DNA of 64,000 nt. Source: Eledone cirrhosa (Eukaryota > Mollusca > Cephalopoda > Octopoda > Eledonidae). The notes under the pieces were generated by a model. The model was not told where the DNA came from. It made no database searches and saw only the letters and a list, made by a program, of their open reading frames with translations. Position numbers and translations under genes: made by a program. Each line of letters opens with the position of its first letter. The stretch's first letter is position 1. The stretch is taken from NCBI GenBank assembly GCA_964016885.1, contig OZ024743.1, forward strand, positions 167,837,833-167,901,832, read 5' to 3'. Positions 24,075-35,261 of this stretch are shown in pieces.

Positions 24075-24262
24075 AAAGGAATTGTGGTAAGGAATCAAAT
24101 GGACCATAACGCACCAGAGTACTCAATACTTAGGGTAGTAGAGTGGGAAATAGGAAAAAGTATGACCCCGACGGCAGAGCTCAAACCGTTTCGACGGCTA
24201 TTTCTGGACTTAGAAGTCCAGAAATAGCCGTCGAAACGGTTGTCGGCGTCATACTTTTTCCT
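24075..24262. repeat. Penelope-like terminal unit ending in a near-palindrome
   Basis: 24075-24211 matches 7610-7745. Then 24212-24262 is its inverted copy. TTTCTGGACTT runs straight into AGAAGTCCAGAAA, so the arms (24152-24211 and 24212-24262) meet with almost no spacer. The right arm lacks about 12 bp (GAGCTCTGCCG..) present in the left. It is followed by (TA)n to 24286. This is a tail-to-tail junction of two element ends. Confidence 0.7.
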
Positions 24263-24286
24263 ATATATATATATATATATATATAT

Positions 24287-24515
24287 GCGCAGTGTGACAA
24301 GAATCTTGATTCCCAACCACATGTTTCCGGGTTCAGTCCCACTGCCCGGGCCGACCAAAGCCCTGTAAGTGGATTTGATAGACTGAAACTAAAAGAACCG
24401 CGTCGTATATATGTATATATGTCTGTGTGCCTTTGCGTTTCTGGGTTTGTTGACGTCCCCCATAACTTACCAATGGGATGCTCCAGCATGGGCGTAGTCC
24501 AGAGACAAAAAAAAG
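24287..24515 (+). mobile_element. Cephalopod-type tRNA-derived SINE (degenerate)
   Basis: Contains CCAACCACATGTTTCCGGGTT and TTCAGTCCCACTG (B-box region), then GGGCCGACCAAAGCC.TGTAAGTGGATTTG, CGTCGTATATATGTATAT and GCTCCAGCATGGGCGTAGTC. This is the order of a common cephalopod SINE as I know it, with internal deletions. An A-run (24507-24513) near the end resembles a tail. Confidence 0.7.
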
Positions 24516-24570
24516 TTAAGTGCATATATATATATATATATATATATGTGTGTATGTGTGTGTGTGTGTA
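24516..24570. repeat. (TA)n/(TG)n microsatellite
   Basis: TA tract about 24523-24546 followed by TGTG units. Confidence 0.9.
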
Positions 24571-24571
24571 G

Positions 24572-24982
24572 AAGAGGGGTCTCAAACTGAAGGACATAAA
24601 AGGGCCATTACGTCTTGGAGGAGAGGCACAGTGGGCCAAACGTGGTGGTGGGTGATGATTTTCACCAATTATAATCATTTCTACTATAGGCACAAGGCAT
24701 GAAATTAGGGGTTTAGGATCCCGTCGATTACATCGATTCCAGTTCACAACTGGTACTTAATTTAGCGACCCCAAAAGGATGAAAGGTAAAGTTGAGATCG
24801 GCGGAATTTTAAATCAGAACGTAAAAACGGAAGAGGTACCGCTAAGCATTCCACCAAATATGCTAACGATTCCACCAGCTCACCGCCTTATTTTCACCAG
24901 TTATAATGGAATCTGAAATACTGGTTCTACCACGGGCCATAGAGTAGTAGTTCGCGGGCCGCATGTTTGAGCCCACTTTTAG
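24572..24982. mobile_element. Possible hAT-like non-autonomous element, interrupted by a SINE
   Basis: The left end GAGGGGTCTCAAACTGAAGG and right end (reverse complement AAAGTGGGCTCAAACATGCGGC) resemble each other as imperfect inverted termini. The pieces are separated by the SINE at 24676-24890. No transposase is present and the family assignment is weak. Confidence 0.35.
24676..24890 (-). mobile_element. tRNA-derived SINE with target-site duplication
   Basis: On the minus strand it starts TAAGGCGGTGAGCTGGTGGA with ATCGTTAGCA (A-box side), then TTCTGATTTAAAATTCCGCC (B-box side), CTTTACCTTTCATCC, GGGGTCGCTAAATTAAGTAC and CAGTTGTGAACTGG. It is flanked by TTTTCACCAATTATAAT (24659-24675) and TTTTCACCAGTTATAAT (24891-24907), a 17-bp direct repeat with one mismatch, which marks the insertion. 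Confidence 0.8.
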
Positions 24983-25239
24983 AGAGATAGATATCTTTCT
25001 TTATTTGCCACAGGGGCGTACAAAAATGGGACATTACAAGACGTGACGGCGGGGGTTTTAAATAAAAATAACTTTAACATTAATAAACAATAATAAACTA
25101 TATATAATAAAATAACAATTGAAATCCCCAGTACGGGGGAACGTTACTGCAGGGTTGTTTTACACCCCGTGGATAGAACAACCCTCAACACAAGGAACAC
25201 GTGTTGTAGGTGTTCCTGTCTTCCCTCTGTTTATCTTCC

Positions 25240-28200
25240 TCAACCTACATGTTTATATACAGAGAAGGCCCATTCACTCGGGCCATTTTTTGCCACATTC
25301 ACCCACCTTCCAGCGAATTTACTGGGGTGTAGCACATCTCTCTCCACTCCCACCTTCCTTCTGAAGTGATACTTAAAGAAGGGGATAAGTTGTTGTCCGG
25401 AGAGAAAGGTGTTTGCCCTCAGTCCTTTTAACCTCGTCCACCATATTACCTCTTTCGCCATAGCCACCAGACAAGAAAGCCGCCTCTCCTTCGTTCTTAA
25501 ATGAAGGCGGCGGGGTGATCCTCACGATGGGCTCGGCTGACAACTGGATGCGTCCTACACGTGACAGCAGCTGTTCGACATAATTCCACAGGTCGGTCAC
25601 CCCTGGGCACTGAACAATTGCGTGCAGAACGGTTTCGATGTCCTGCTCGCATCTTGGACATGTCCTTTTGGCAGGATCTCTGCCAGGGCGTCCCTGCCTG
25701 TAGATTTTGTCTCGAACTGGTAGAGCTCCTCGGTAGCACTGCCAGGCCAGAGACCTCTGGAAGTTATCCAGACTGGTCAGTTCGTCCTCCTCGATGCCTA
25801 GAGTTTCCCCGAGAACGTCGTCGCACTTATCCTCCACTAATACCCTATAGAATGTCGAAGTGGAGTTTCCGCTGATTGCTGTTTCCGCTTGGTAGAGGGC
25901 TGTGAGCGCCTGTAGGTACTGGAGGTGCCAGGCACCCATTTTCGGTCTTCGCTTGACCCAGGACTGTAGCTCTGTTAGTGAGACGAGTTGTGGAAGAGCT
26001 TGTCTCACAAACGACAGCCACACCGGTGCACCGGTCAGGAATACCTGGAGATGGCGTAGCCTCAGCGCATGTTTGCGCATCATCAGCCACGGCATGCCTA
26101 GCCGTCCGTTAGAAGGGTGTTGACAGCAGATGGATCTCCTCACCAATGGCGCCTGTTTCTTCCAGAGGAACTTGAAGAGTAGGCGTTCCATTTTGGTAAG
26201 GTATTCGCGGGAGCAAGGCACGACTGTCAAGCGGTAGTAGATGACGGAAGCTATGCAAGTGTTCGCCACCTCCGCTCGACCTTTCAAGGAGAGTTTGCAC
26301 TCAACCCACTTCTGGGTGAGTACAAACACCTTCGCCGTGACCTCGTTCCAGTTCTTGTTCACCTGGAGGTCTGGACCGAACCAGACCCCGAGCAATTTCA
26401 CCGGCCCTTCCATCCAGCGTCTAACGACACTGTCGGAAGGCATGGGTTTGCCTCTCCATGTGCCGAGTTGCAAACCGACTGACTTGTTTGGGTTTAGTAG
26501 TGCTCTTGTCAACGTTTCGTATATCTGTAATAGGTTGCGATTACCCCGATGTCCGAGGTTTTCGACACCATTTAGGTTATGTCGTCGGCATAGGCTGACG
26601 CTGCTTTCCGCAGTCCTGGTTCGATCGGGATGCTCTGCAACAGCGCCAATTTCCGCAGTAAGTACAGAATCGAGGAGAGAGGTCATCCCTGACGGATGGA
26701 ACGCATGATTTGGAATAGCTCTGATAGGTAGCCATTCACCTTGACTACCGAGCAGATGCTGGTGTGCATGGCAGCGATCCAGCCTCTGAAGACGGGACCG
26801 AAGCCGGATGCCTTGAGAACTTCTTCCAAGTATTGATGGTCGACCCTATCAAATGCCTTAGACTGATCTAAATTGATCAGAGCCCCACCAAAGCCAGGTT
26901 TACACCCTACCCTCTCTATGATGTATCGCATGAGGTGGAGGTTGTCGTGTATGGACCTGGTCGGGATTGCAAACGTTTGGGCTTCCCCTACCAGGTTCTC
27001 GATGACAATCGCCAGCCTTGTTGCTAACACCTTGGCCAACATCTTTAACTCTGTGTTGAGCAAAGTTATGGGCCTGAAATTGTTTATCTCAACCCCCTTG
27101 TTCTCATTTTTCCTGATCAGCGTTACTACGCCTCTGCCTACAGAACTGGGAATCCTCCCGTTCTGCTGCCAGTTTCGGTAGACCGCTTCGAGGACGCCAG
27201 AGAACAAGTATGGCATGCCTATGTAAAACTCATAGGGTAGCCCATCTAAACCGGGTGATTTGCGTTTCATGCAGCGACCTAGGGCATTTTCTATTTCGCC
27301 GCTGTGATCGGCCTTTCGCAGATCTCCGCATCCGTGTTCGAGAGTCGCGGTACGCCGTCGAGGTAGGAGCTGAAGTCCATCACCTCGCTCGATGTACCGC
27401 TTTGCCCGAACAGTTGTGCAAAATGCTGCTGGAAGGCCGCGCACATCTGCTTGGATTCAAGTATAATGCGTCCATCTTTGTCTTGCAAAGACCGAATTGT
27501 GGATTTGTTGCCACTTTTCGCCTCTGCCACTCGGGCCCAGCTAACAGCTTTGGCTCTCTCGTTTCTTAGAGCACGTGTTCTACTTCTAACAATACAACCT
27601 TCGTGTTTCACGTTGAAGAACTGATCTAGTGCCGTTCTCGCCGCTAGCACGTCAGCTGTACTGCCATTCCTAAATGCCTCTTCTAATTTAGCTACCAGTT
27701 CCTTTTCAGTTTTTTTTTTTTTAAAGCTACTTCCTTGCTAAATGCTATCGATTCTATTCTAATTGCTCTCTTGAGAGAGCTCCACCACCTGTTGTTGACG
27801 ATCGCCCTCGTCAACTGGCACTTAACTAAGCTGCTAATCCGTTTACTGTAGGCCTTACGCGCCGGGATGACATATTTAGCTTCCAGTATCCGGGTCCCTG
27901 TCTATGTGTTCTATCAAGGTTGACTACACAGGTGACTAATTTGTGGTCTGAATAGGCAACCATGTGCATTTGTGGACAGCTTAATGTTTCCTTATCATTC
28001 TGTCTAATTAAAAATCTATCTAAATACGATCTAGAAGACCCAGTGCGGTTCCTCCACGTCCACAGTGGTGCACTTGGGAAGTCTAGTCGATATCTATCAG
28101 CCAGTTGGAATTGGCTGATGAGATTTTTGAGTCTATTACACCCCTCTATTATCACAAGCTCCTACATACTCCCAACGTGCGTCTAAGATGCCATTCCAGT

Positions 28201-28622
28201 CCCCCGCTAACACTAAGGAGCGAGACGTTCCCAGGAATGGCTCCAAACGCTTGAAGAACTCTGGTCGCGATATCCCAGTCGGGGCATATACGGCCACCAG
28301 TCTGAAAGCTCCACCTTCATTACCATTCACGTTCAGGACCACCAGGCTGCCCTCCGGGTCCAGGTGAATCGTCTGTATTTTGAGATCCAAGTTTTTTCGA
28401 AACAGAACAGCAACTCCCCCCCCACCCCCTGGCTTACAGAGAGATGCGTAGATCTCAAAATCATCGAACAGGGGGAGTTAGCTGCTGCTTGTCGTGAATC
28501 CTGGACTCGGTGATGGCTATCACATCTATACAATGAGACCTGAGATCATTTTAAAGCTGGCCCTGTTTCCAGGACATGCCCAGGCCACGTGCATTCAAAC
28601 ATCCAGCTTGTATAGTCGCCAT
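25240..28622 (-). pseudogene. LINE alpha ORF2: APE, reverse transcriptase, CCHC
   Basis: AUG at 28622. Endonuclease pieces: 28390-28136 (VAVYAPTGISRPEFF, LVLAGDWNGILDARW) and 28155-27826 (TWRNRTGSSRSYLDR, YSDHKLVTCVVN). Reverse transcriptase pieces: 27444-26683 (KSPGLDGLPYEFYI, NFRPITLLNTELK, LINLDQSKAFDRVDHQYL) and 26686 onward (NPNKSVGLQLGTWRGKP, VKLLGVWFGPDL). The knuckle CPRCEQDIETVLHAIVQC lies near 25640. The end is 25467-25240. The YADD box is damaged near 26590, and there are many frameshifts. Confidence 0.8.
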
Positions 28623-28659
28623 GTTGGTAAAGAAGAGTTAAGGAGAGAAAAGACAGGAA

Positions 28660-28667
28660 CACTTACC
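28660..28667 (-). promoter_or_regulatory. Conserved GGTAAGTG before ORF2 (alpha)
   Basis: GGTAAGTG on the minus strand, 37 nt before the ORF2 AUG. The same octamer is found at this place in beta, gamma, delta and epsilon. It matches a splice-donor consensus (G|GTAAGT). Confidence 0.6.
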
Positions 28668-28931
28668 TTTTCGTTTCCTGGAGGTCGGGTTGTTCGATCT
28701 CTATGTCCAGATTGGTGGTGTTTAGGGATGGATGGAATCCTTTTAGTAGGTCACGGTTAAGGGGCTTTTGGCAAGGGGGGGGGCACATCATGTGGGAAGT
28801 TCTCTTTTAAAGTTTCATACTGTGGGGTTGTTTGAAGTTTGGGGGTGGGTCGTTGGTGGGGAAGGTTTTCCCTTCCGTTTGTATTGCGGGGTCCTTTCGG
28901 ACAGTTTTCACCAGTTCTTTGTTTCTTGTTT

Positions 28932-30583
28932 TTATGTATGTGTAGTGTGTTTTGTTTTTTTATGTGTACTGTTTCTGTTTGTAGTTTTATTTTTGTGGTT
29001 GGGGTTTGTGATTGTGGTGGTGTGGGTGTTTGTTTTGTTGGTGAAGTGCTTGGTTGTGTTGGTGGGGGATTGTGTTGTTGGTGTGTTTGTCGCTTGTGGC
29101 GGTGTGTTTATGGTGGGGTTGGGTGTGTGCGTGTTTTCTGTAGATGTTTTTGTGTCTTTTTTGTGTCTTTTTTTTGGGGGGGGGGGGGATTTTTGGGGTT
29201 CCTCTTCATTCTCACTTGGAGATGTAGAGGTTCCCGTGTCTGAGATTTCTGAATCAGGGTTAGATGGGAGGGGTATGTTGTGTGGTGGAGTGTTTGTGCA
29301 GGTGTTTGTGGAAGTATTTGACAGGGGGGAAGAGGCAATGGAGTGTTTTTCAGTGGGATTTTGTGTGTGGTTGTCTCTGGTCTGTGGTGGTGTGGGAGTG
29401 GATGTTGCACGTGTTTGTGTTGTATTAGGTTTGGAGTGTTGATGTTGGGGTTTTGGTGTTGGTAATAACACCTTGTTTGTCCTCGGTTTGTTTAAGAGAG
29501 GGCAAAGAGCCTTTAAGTGTGTGCTTTTCCCACACTTATGGCACTGAGGTCTTTTCCCCTCCACTAAAATGGAGATGACATCTTCCTCAATGACGATCCT
29601 GTCCGGTATTTTCTCAACTCTCTCTGGCCTCATTTGTACCAGAACCTCGATGCAGGTTCCAAACCAGTTATGCCGGTCTGTCCTGTCTACTGATAGGAGG
29701 GTGTCCTCATCCTTCTTCAGGATGAAGCGTAGGATCCACCGTATGTTGACCTCTGCTGGGATCCTGGTTATTTTTATTTTGTAGGATCTTCTTCCCATGT
29801 ATATGGGGAAGAAGATGTGTTGATCCGTTTTTATTGGGTGAACCGAGTGTTTTTGTGCCAGAGTTTCGCTACTGTTTACCTCTTTGGAGGTATGCCACGT
29901 CTGGCTTGATGTCTTTTATAGTGCTTGTTGGGAGCGTTATGGGTTTTTTGGTAATGATGTCAACTGTTCTATAAATTAGCTTCTTTTTCTGTGTCATTTA
30001 TCTTACTTGTGGGGGTATGTGTATGTGTGGGGTGTCTCCCTCAAACGTCACATAGTTGGAAGCTTCTTCCAAATATTGGGAGTTTTGGGAAATGTCCATG
30101 GAGTAGTATTTAAAATCCTGTTGCTGCAAATGAAATTTTGTTATTGTTGTTGTTGGTGGTGATGATGGTCTCATTCGTTGTGTTGCCACTGATTCTTTTT
30201 GTTGTGTTGTTGTTGTTCTCATTTATTGTGTTGTTGTTGTTGCTTGTAGTGGTGTTAGTGTTTGCTACACATACTTCCTTCTGTGTGTGGATACATGTGA
30301 CGTTTGTGACGTCAGGCGTGTTCAGTTGTTTACAAGCAGATGAAGCTTGTTCCACTTCTAAATGTTGAGGCGATAATGTTGGCATTCCTTTGTCCATGTC
30401 TGCTACTATCTGCTGGTCAAGTAGGCATGGCTTTCCCTTCCCATCTCCTTGTTTTGACGAAGTAGGTGCCTTTGCTTCAGCCACTTTTTTCAAAATTGAA
30501 GTGTTTTGCACAAATCTTTTCGAAAATATTTTGGATGTTTTTGCCCTGATGGGCACGATATTTTGGGAGACTGACAAGATCAA
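28932..30583 (-). pseudogene. LINE alpha ORF1 (gag-like), broken
   Basis: 30583-30110 is a Thr/Asn-rich N-terminus. 29798-28932 contains the zinc knuckle CHKCGKSTHLKALC (CX2CX4HX4C) after IVIEEDVISILVEGKRPQ, then a Thr/Pro/Asn-rich tail. Frames change around 30000 and 29800. ORF1 proteins of this type bind element RNA. A G-run near 29175-29188 lies in the tail. Confidence 0.7.
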
Positions 30584-30697
30584 AATTTGACCTGTCAGTC
30601 CCTCTACAAATTGGTATAAAAATAAAAGTTCACAATGACGAATTTCTAAATAAATTTAAACAAAACTTACCGGGCAAGTTTAACACATGTGTCCATC

Positions 30698-30700
<3 letters not shown>

Positions 30701-30756
<56 letters not shown>

Positions 30757-30861
30757 GTGTTGTTATTTGACCCGGCAATAAAAACTGGAGCCAAAATTCT
30801 TTCTGTACCACAAACAAGGCACACACACACACTCGCACACAGACACAAGTTTGTGTGTGTG

Positions 30862-30948
<87 letters not shown>

Positions 30949-30949
30949 C

Positions 30950-30985
<36 letters not shown>
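30701..30985. repeat. Compound TA/CA/TG microsatellites
   Basis: (TA)n 30701-30752, CA units near 30820-30845, (TA)n 30866-30904, (TG)n 30905-30946, (TA)n 30955-30986. Confidence 0.95.
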
Positions 30986-30986
<1 letters not shown>

Positions 30987-30989
<3 letters not shown>

Positions 30990-31509
30990 ACAGATATTGT
31001 TTGCTCATTGTCATCAAGCATCTCAATTCATTCGTTGTAACTAAGTTTGTGATCGAGGCACTTTATTTCGCTAGGTACTATTTATCCCTCGAGTTTGTGA
31101 TTCCAGAAAAATTCTTCATATTTTGCATCTTTTCTATTTTGACTTTACAGTTTGAATTGTAGAATTGTCTATCCACTCAAAATATTGCCACAGCTAACCG
31201 TTTAATATAGAATTTAAAATAAAAGCTTTTTCGACTAATACCAAGTCTTTGAGAACATTCACGTCTATTTTTCAAAAATAAATATATAATTTGAAATAGT
31301 TTGCTTTTGTTTTGGACTGAAACATTTTGTGTATTTAATTCGTAGGAGTATTTTTTAAAGATTTGTTTAAAGATTCTAACATAACTTGATTTGGCCCAGT
31401 AATCTACTGATATCAAAACCAGTAGTATATTGAAACATGGAAAAATAGTTTAGGGGGCATTTCGGGATTTCGAGGGGCAAAAGGAGGCCTTTGGCCGAAA
31501 TGAGCTGAG
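30987..31509. other. Unassigned non-coding stretch
   Basis: AT-rich, with no recognised gene or repeat family. 31445-31505 (GGGGGCATTTCGGG, TTTGGCCGAAATGAGC) resembles the non-coding ends of mobile elements. Confidence 0.35.
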
Positions 31510-32800
31510 AACCTGTGGACTAAATCATTTGATCCAGTAGCCTTGAACTCCATCTAGTCCCGGAGACTTCCAGTTGCTCATCTCGTTGCTGGCTTCCTTC
31601 ATGTCTCTAGCTGAAATGACTAGTTCCGCCAGTTATGGGAAAACTGTTGTTTGTTTAAGTTCTTCTAACTATTCAGTGTCCTCCTTGTGCCCCTTCTCTT
31701 TACTCCAGATGTCACTCCAAAACTTTTGACTTCCAATGTTATCCGGTATAATCACTTCATTTGTACATTCTCCATTTATTTCTCGGTAAAATGTCGTTTG
31801 GTCTACTCTGGATAGTCTATTTTGCTTATATTGCTTTATTCTTTGTTCGTATCCAGCTATCTTTACTTTTTTGCTTCGAGACGTTGCTTGAGTTCTTACA
31901 TTACTACATTTAGGCCTTTTCTCAATGCCATACTATTTTTCCAGTGCTCTGTATTTTCTTTCATTTCTAAGCTTCCCCTTTTTTTCAGACTTAGACAGAA
32001 ATGTCCTTCAAGAGCGCATCTATACTGGCGTATTCTCCTTTTCTACAATGGCTCTTTTCTTTGGTCTCATTTATAATCTTTTTCCTTGATATCTACACGC
32101 ATATTTTCTGCTACAACAGTGCTTTCTGATTTTATCAGGTCATTTGTTTCTATGATGCTATTTATTTGATGTTTTTCAGAACTTCATTCACCTTATGTTT
32201 CTTGGTTCAGTTTGCATTGTTCAAACTTCTTTAGATTGCAAATAAGATTCCTATTGTCCTTCAGTAACCTTGTCTTTATTCTGTCGTACAATGCCGTCTG
32301 TTCACTTGTCATGTTTTCATTGATTTCATTGTTTTTCATACCATCTACATTTATCTCATCAGACAGACTATCTCTACCCTCTTTCTGTGGGTTACCAGAC
32401 ATCTCTTTACCCTTGTTCTCTGCTGTAGTTTTCCTTTCCTCAGTAATCCCCTCATTTTCACTGTTTTTCTCACTGCTGTTTCCTGATATCCATCTTTTGA
32501 TAGCTTCGAATTCTACTCTCTCAACCAGTGATTTCTCTTATTGGTCTGGCTTGGTCACATAACCTCTGCTCTGTGAGTTGAAACGAGCCTCTTTCTCGAC
32601 ATTTATTTTCCATTCGTTGTCGGTATCCTTTGATAGGGATCTCATTTTCATCTATCAGATTGCTCAAGTAGTAACACTCTATGACTACAACATTTATTTC
32701 TTCATCCCAACTCTGTCATGTTTGCTGGTCCATTGCTGAATAACGACCTGCTGGAACCGGAGCAGGTGCTCCAAGTCTTACCGGCACGATACCTTCACCA
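31510..32800 (-). pseudogene. R4/Dong-like RLE LINE, N-terminal half fragment
   Basis: On the minus strand the start of the reverse transcriptase core NWKSPGLDGVQGYWIK is visible at about 31525-31572, equal to the segment in the intact copy at 49-52 kb. Upstream pieces such as FWSDIWSKEK (about 31690-31725) and an Arg/Tyr/Gln-rich helix (QYKQNRLSRVDQT, about 31800-31840) correspond to the region before the polymerase. Stops and frame changes are frequent. Everything downstream of the first polymerase block is missing. Confidence 0.65.
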
Positions 32801-32867
32801 TCGAGGGTTCCAGTCTTGTTAATGCCACTGTTCTTTCTTTTATTTAACATAATCACTCATATATAGC

Positions 32868-32992
32868 AAATATTATGAGTTCAAATCCTGCCGAGGTTAA
32901 CTTTGCCTTTCATCCTTAGGGGAGGTCGTTAAAATAAAGTACCAGTAATGTACTGGGTAATTGCTAGCCTTGTGCCAAAAAGTAGAAACAAT
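32868..32992 (+). mobile_element. tRNA-derived SINE, 5'-truncated
   Basis: Starts near the B box (GAGTTCAAATCCTGCCGAGG) and continues TTAACTTTGCCTTTCATCC, AAATAAAGTACCAGTAATG, CTGGGTAATTGCTAGC, TTGTGCC, ending GTAGAAACAATTATTAT. Tail of the ATT type. Confidence 0.75.
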
Positions 32993-32998
32993 TATTAT

Positions 32999-33194
32999 GT
33001 GGATTGGCAGTATCGGTAGAGGGTCGGATGCCATGCTTTGACGCATAGAGTTACGGCCCTTGCGATTCTGATTTCAAATCCCGCCGAGGTTAACTTTGCC
33101 TTTCATCCTTACGGGGTCGATAAAATAAAGTACCAGTAATGCACTGGGTAATTGCTAGCTTTGTGCCAAAAGTAGAAACAATTATTATTATTAT
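32999..33194 (+). mobile_element. tRNA-derived SINE with (ATT)n tail
   Basis: Near full length: GGATTGGCAGTATCGGTAGA (A-box side), GATTCTGATTTCAAATCCCG (B box), GCCGAGGTTAACTTTGCCTT, GGGGTCGATAAAATAAAG, TACCAGTAATGCACTGGG, ending GTAGAAACAATTATTATTATTAT. The (ATT)4 tail is where LINE beta begins. Confidence 0.8.
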
Positions 33195-33411
33195 GGGCGA
33201 TTTACGTAGGAAAACGTTTTATCGTGAGCTCCATAAAAGTTTGTTGTTTTCAGTTGTTTTGAATTGCCAGTTATGGAAAATGCTTGTTGTTAACTTTTTA
33301 TAAGTTCATATATATTGCTTTCTGAAAAGGACATTAAATAATATTAGGGCCTTGAGCCCAAACTTTAAACTTTATTTTGTCAAACAAACAATTTATTTTT
33401 GAAAAAAAATA

Positions 33412-35160
33412 TGGATGGCATTCGTCTCCCCAAATCTAGCCAGCTGTCACATGACAGCGGCTCTAACATTCATACTACTTCCACCACCACCACTGTGAAT
33501 CTTGCTACAATTGCCAAAGCTGATAAAGTTTTCGCTAACACCATCTGCAGCAATAGCAGTCGCCAAAGTTTGCCTCGTGCAGAGGTAAACTTCCCACCTT
33601 TGGTCGATGTCTGCAGGTGTTAAAGCCACCATCTCCACCACCACAATGTCGAAGAGTACATCCAACATCACTAATACCACCACCGCCACCACCACCACCA
33701 CAGTAACAACTGAAACAAAAAATTATCTCGTGATAACAGAATGGATTCTCCCATAATGGATTCTCACAAAATGGATTCTCCCACATCGAACGCCACTGAC
33801 ACCACCACCACAACCACAGCAACAACTGAAACAAAAAATAATAATAACAAAAATAACAGTAAAAACAACAACAACAATATCAGCAACAATAAGAATAACA
33901 ACAACATAAACACCAGCGTAAAACCAAATGTGTCTTTTGCTAAAGCAGCGAACAAGAACGAAACGATTGATGTAAACCAGGAAGAACTGAATGAGGCCAG
34001 TCGAATGGTGAGGATAAATGGTTACAGGGTCAGCCTCACCCTCACATTAAATACCATGCAGCATCGCCACCTATGAACTGGATCATTCCGCACGATCAAT
34101 ATAAAAACTCGCCGAGTGGTGCGGGCATCTTTGGGATATGTGTAGGTTCAAAAGACCAACTTCAAAAAACCCACATGTTCTTTGGAATCTCACAGGAAGC
34201 CAAAGAGCACTCATTAAAAAGTGACGACTTCACATTCGTCCTTAGCTACTGTGGACAAAACATCGTTAGAGTAAGGGTGACCCAGGTTCCGCCGGCCATT
34301 AACATTCCTGCTGATAGCTACCGTCCTCACCGAGATCGAGGCCGACACAAAAGTGATCGAGGTGTTTAGAGTAAAACAGGAAAACTGGTCCGGATCTGGA
34401 ATGGAGATCCTGATCCAAGCGGACCAAAAAACATCCAAGAGATTCCAGAGGTGATAGACCTCGATGACGGCAGCCACCTCACCGTAATCGTTGAAGGTAG
34501 AAGGTCTAGGTGTGTCGTTTGTGGCGAGGGAACCCACCTAAAGAACTTCTGCCCTCAGGGGATTGCCAAAAAATTAAGGCCATATCTGCCCACCCCAGTG
34601 ACTCAACCATCAAAACCACCAGCAGAAATAGCAGCAACAACTGTAGCAGCAGCGACAGCAGCAACTGTAACAGCAATGGTAGCAGCAACAGCAGCAACGC
34701 CTGTGGAAGACATTCCACTCCCGACCTCTCACAACTGGTGAGGGACCGTGACTAGGGCGAGGGGTGGGAAACTGTATCTGTACAAAAAAGAAGCCAAAAA
34801 GAAAAAAAAACAAGAAAGTTAAGACAGCTACACCACCACCCACACAAGCATCACCGGCCCCATCACCACAAACACCAACACAATCACCATCATCAACCCC
34901 AACACCGCCATCATCAATACCACAAAAAACACCAACAAGTGAAACAGAAACAATCCACAACAAACACAAACAAAGCAAAGCAGCCAAACCGAAACACACT
35001 ACACAGCATTAAACTTGAACAATAAGCAATTATTACACGATGTCCTACACATCACCATACTCAACACAACATCACATACACAACACTAAAATCAAATTTC
35101 CCCAACGACATCGGAGATTTCCGACAAACACTTTCCATGAGGATATATAAAGAAATCCTT
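33412..35160 (+). pseudogene. LINE beta ORF1 (gag-like), broken
   Basis: ATG 33412 opens a Ser/Thr-rich N-terminus. 33741-34076 is Asn/Thr-rich (NNN runs). The zinc knuckle CVVCGEGTHLKNFC lies at 34510-34551. Frames change near 33620, 34070 and 34370. The C-terminal part (34764-35012) is Lys- then Pro/Thr-rich. Confidence 0.7.
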
Positions 35161-35183
35161 CCGGAGGGGCCTACAATCAGTCA

Positions 35184-35229
35184 GAAGGACAGAAAAACCA
35201 TCCTTCCTCCTCAAGAAATGAGGTAAGTG
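35184..35229 (+). promoter_or_regulatory. Intercistronic hairpin and GGTAAGTG (beta)
   Basis: GAAGGA 35184-35189 pairs with TCCTTC 35201-35206. GGTAAGTG is at 35222-35229, 32 nt before the ORF2 ATG (35262). Confidence 0.6.
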
Positions 35230-35261
35230 GTCTTTCCAATGTTTTCCCACTCCTTTTCAAC

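Larger units (their letters stand above)
24995..30670 (-). mobile_element. Tx1/L1-like LINE copy alpha (diverged)
   Basis: Minus-strand element with ORF1, a short intercistronic region and ORF2 in the same order as beta to epsilon but clearly diverged. The 3' end reads GTGGCAAATAAAGAAAGATATC on the minus strand: the AATAAAGAAA of the family is kept, but it is followed by GATATCTATCTCTC and not (ATT)n. The 5' boundary near 30670 is uncertain; a TA tract starts about 30701. Confidence 0.75.

Noticed and set aside
28932..29442. Plus-strand frame rich in V, F, C, G over 224 codons
   Set aside because: Shadow of the Thr/Pro/Asn-rich tail of LINE alpha ORF1 on the opposite strand.
24676..33194. 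Functional tRNA genes within the SINEs
   Set aside because: Only A/B-box-like parts of tRNA-derived SINEs; no cloverleaf with intact acceptor and anticodon arms.
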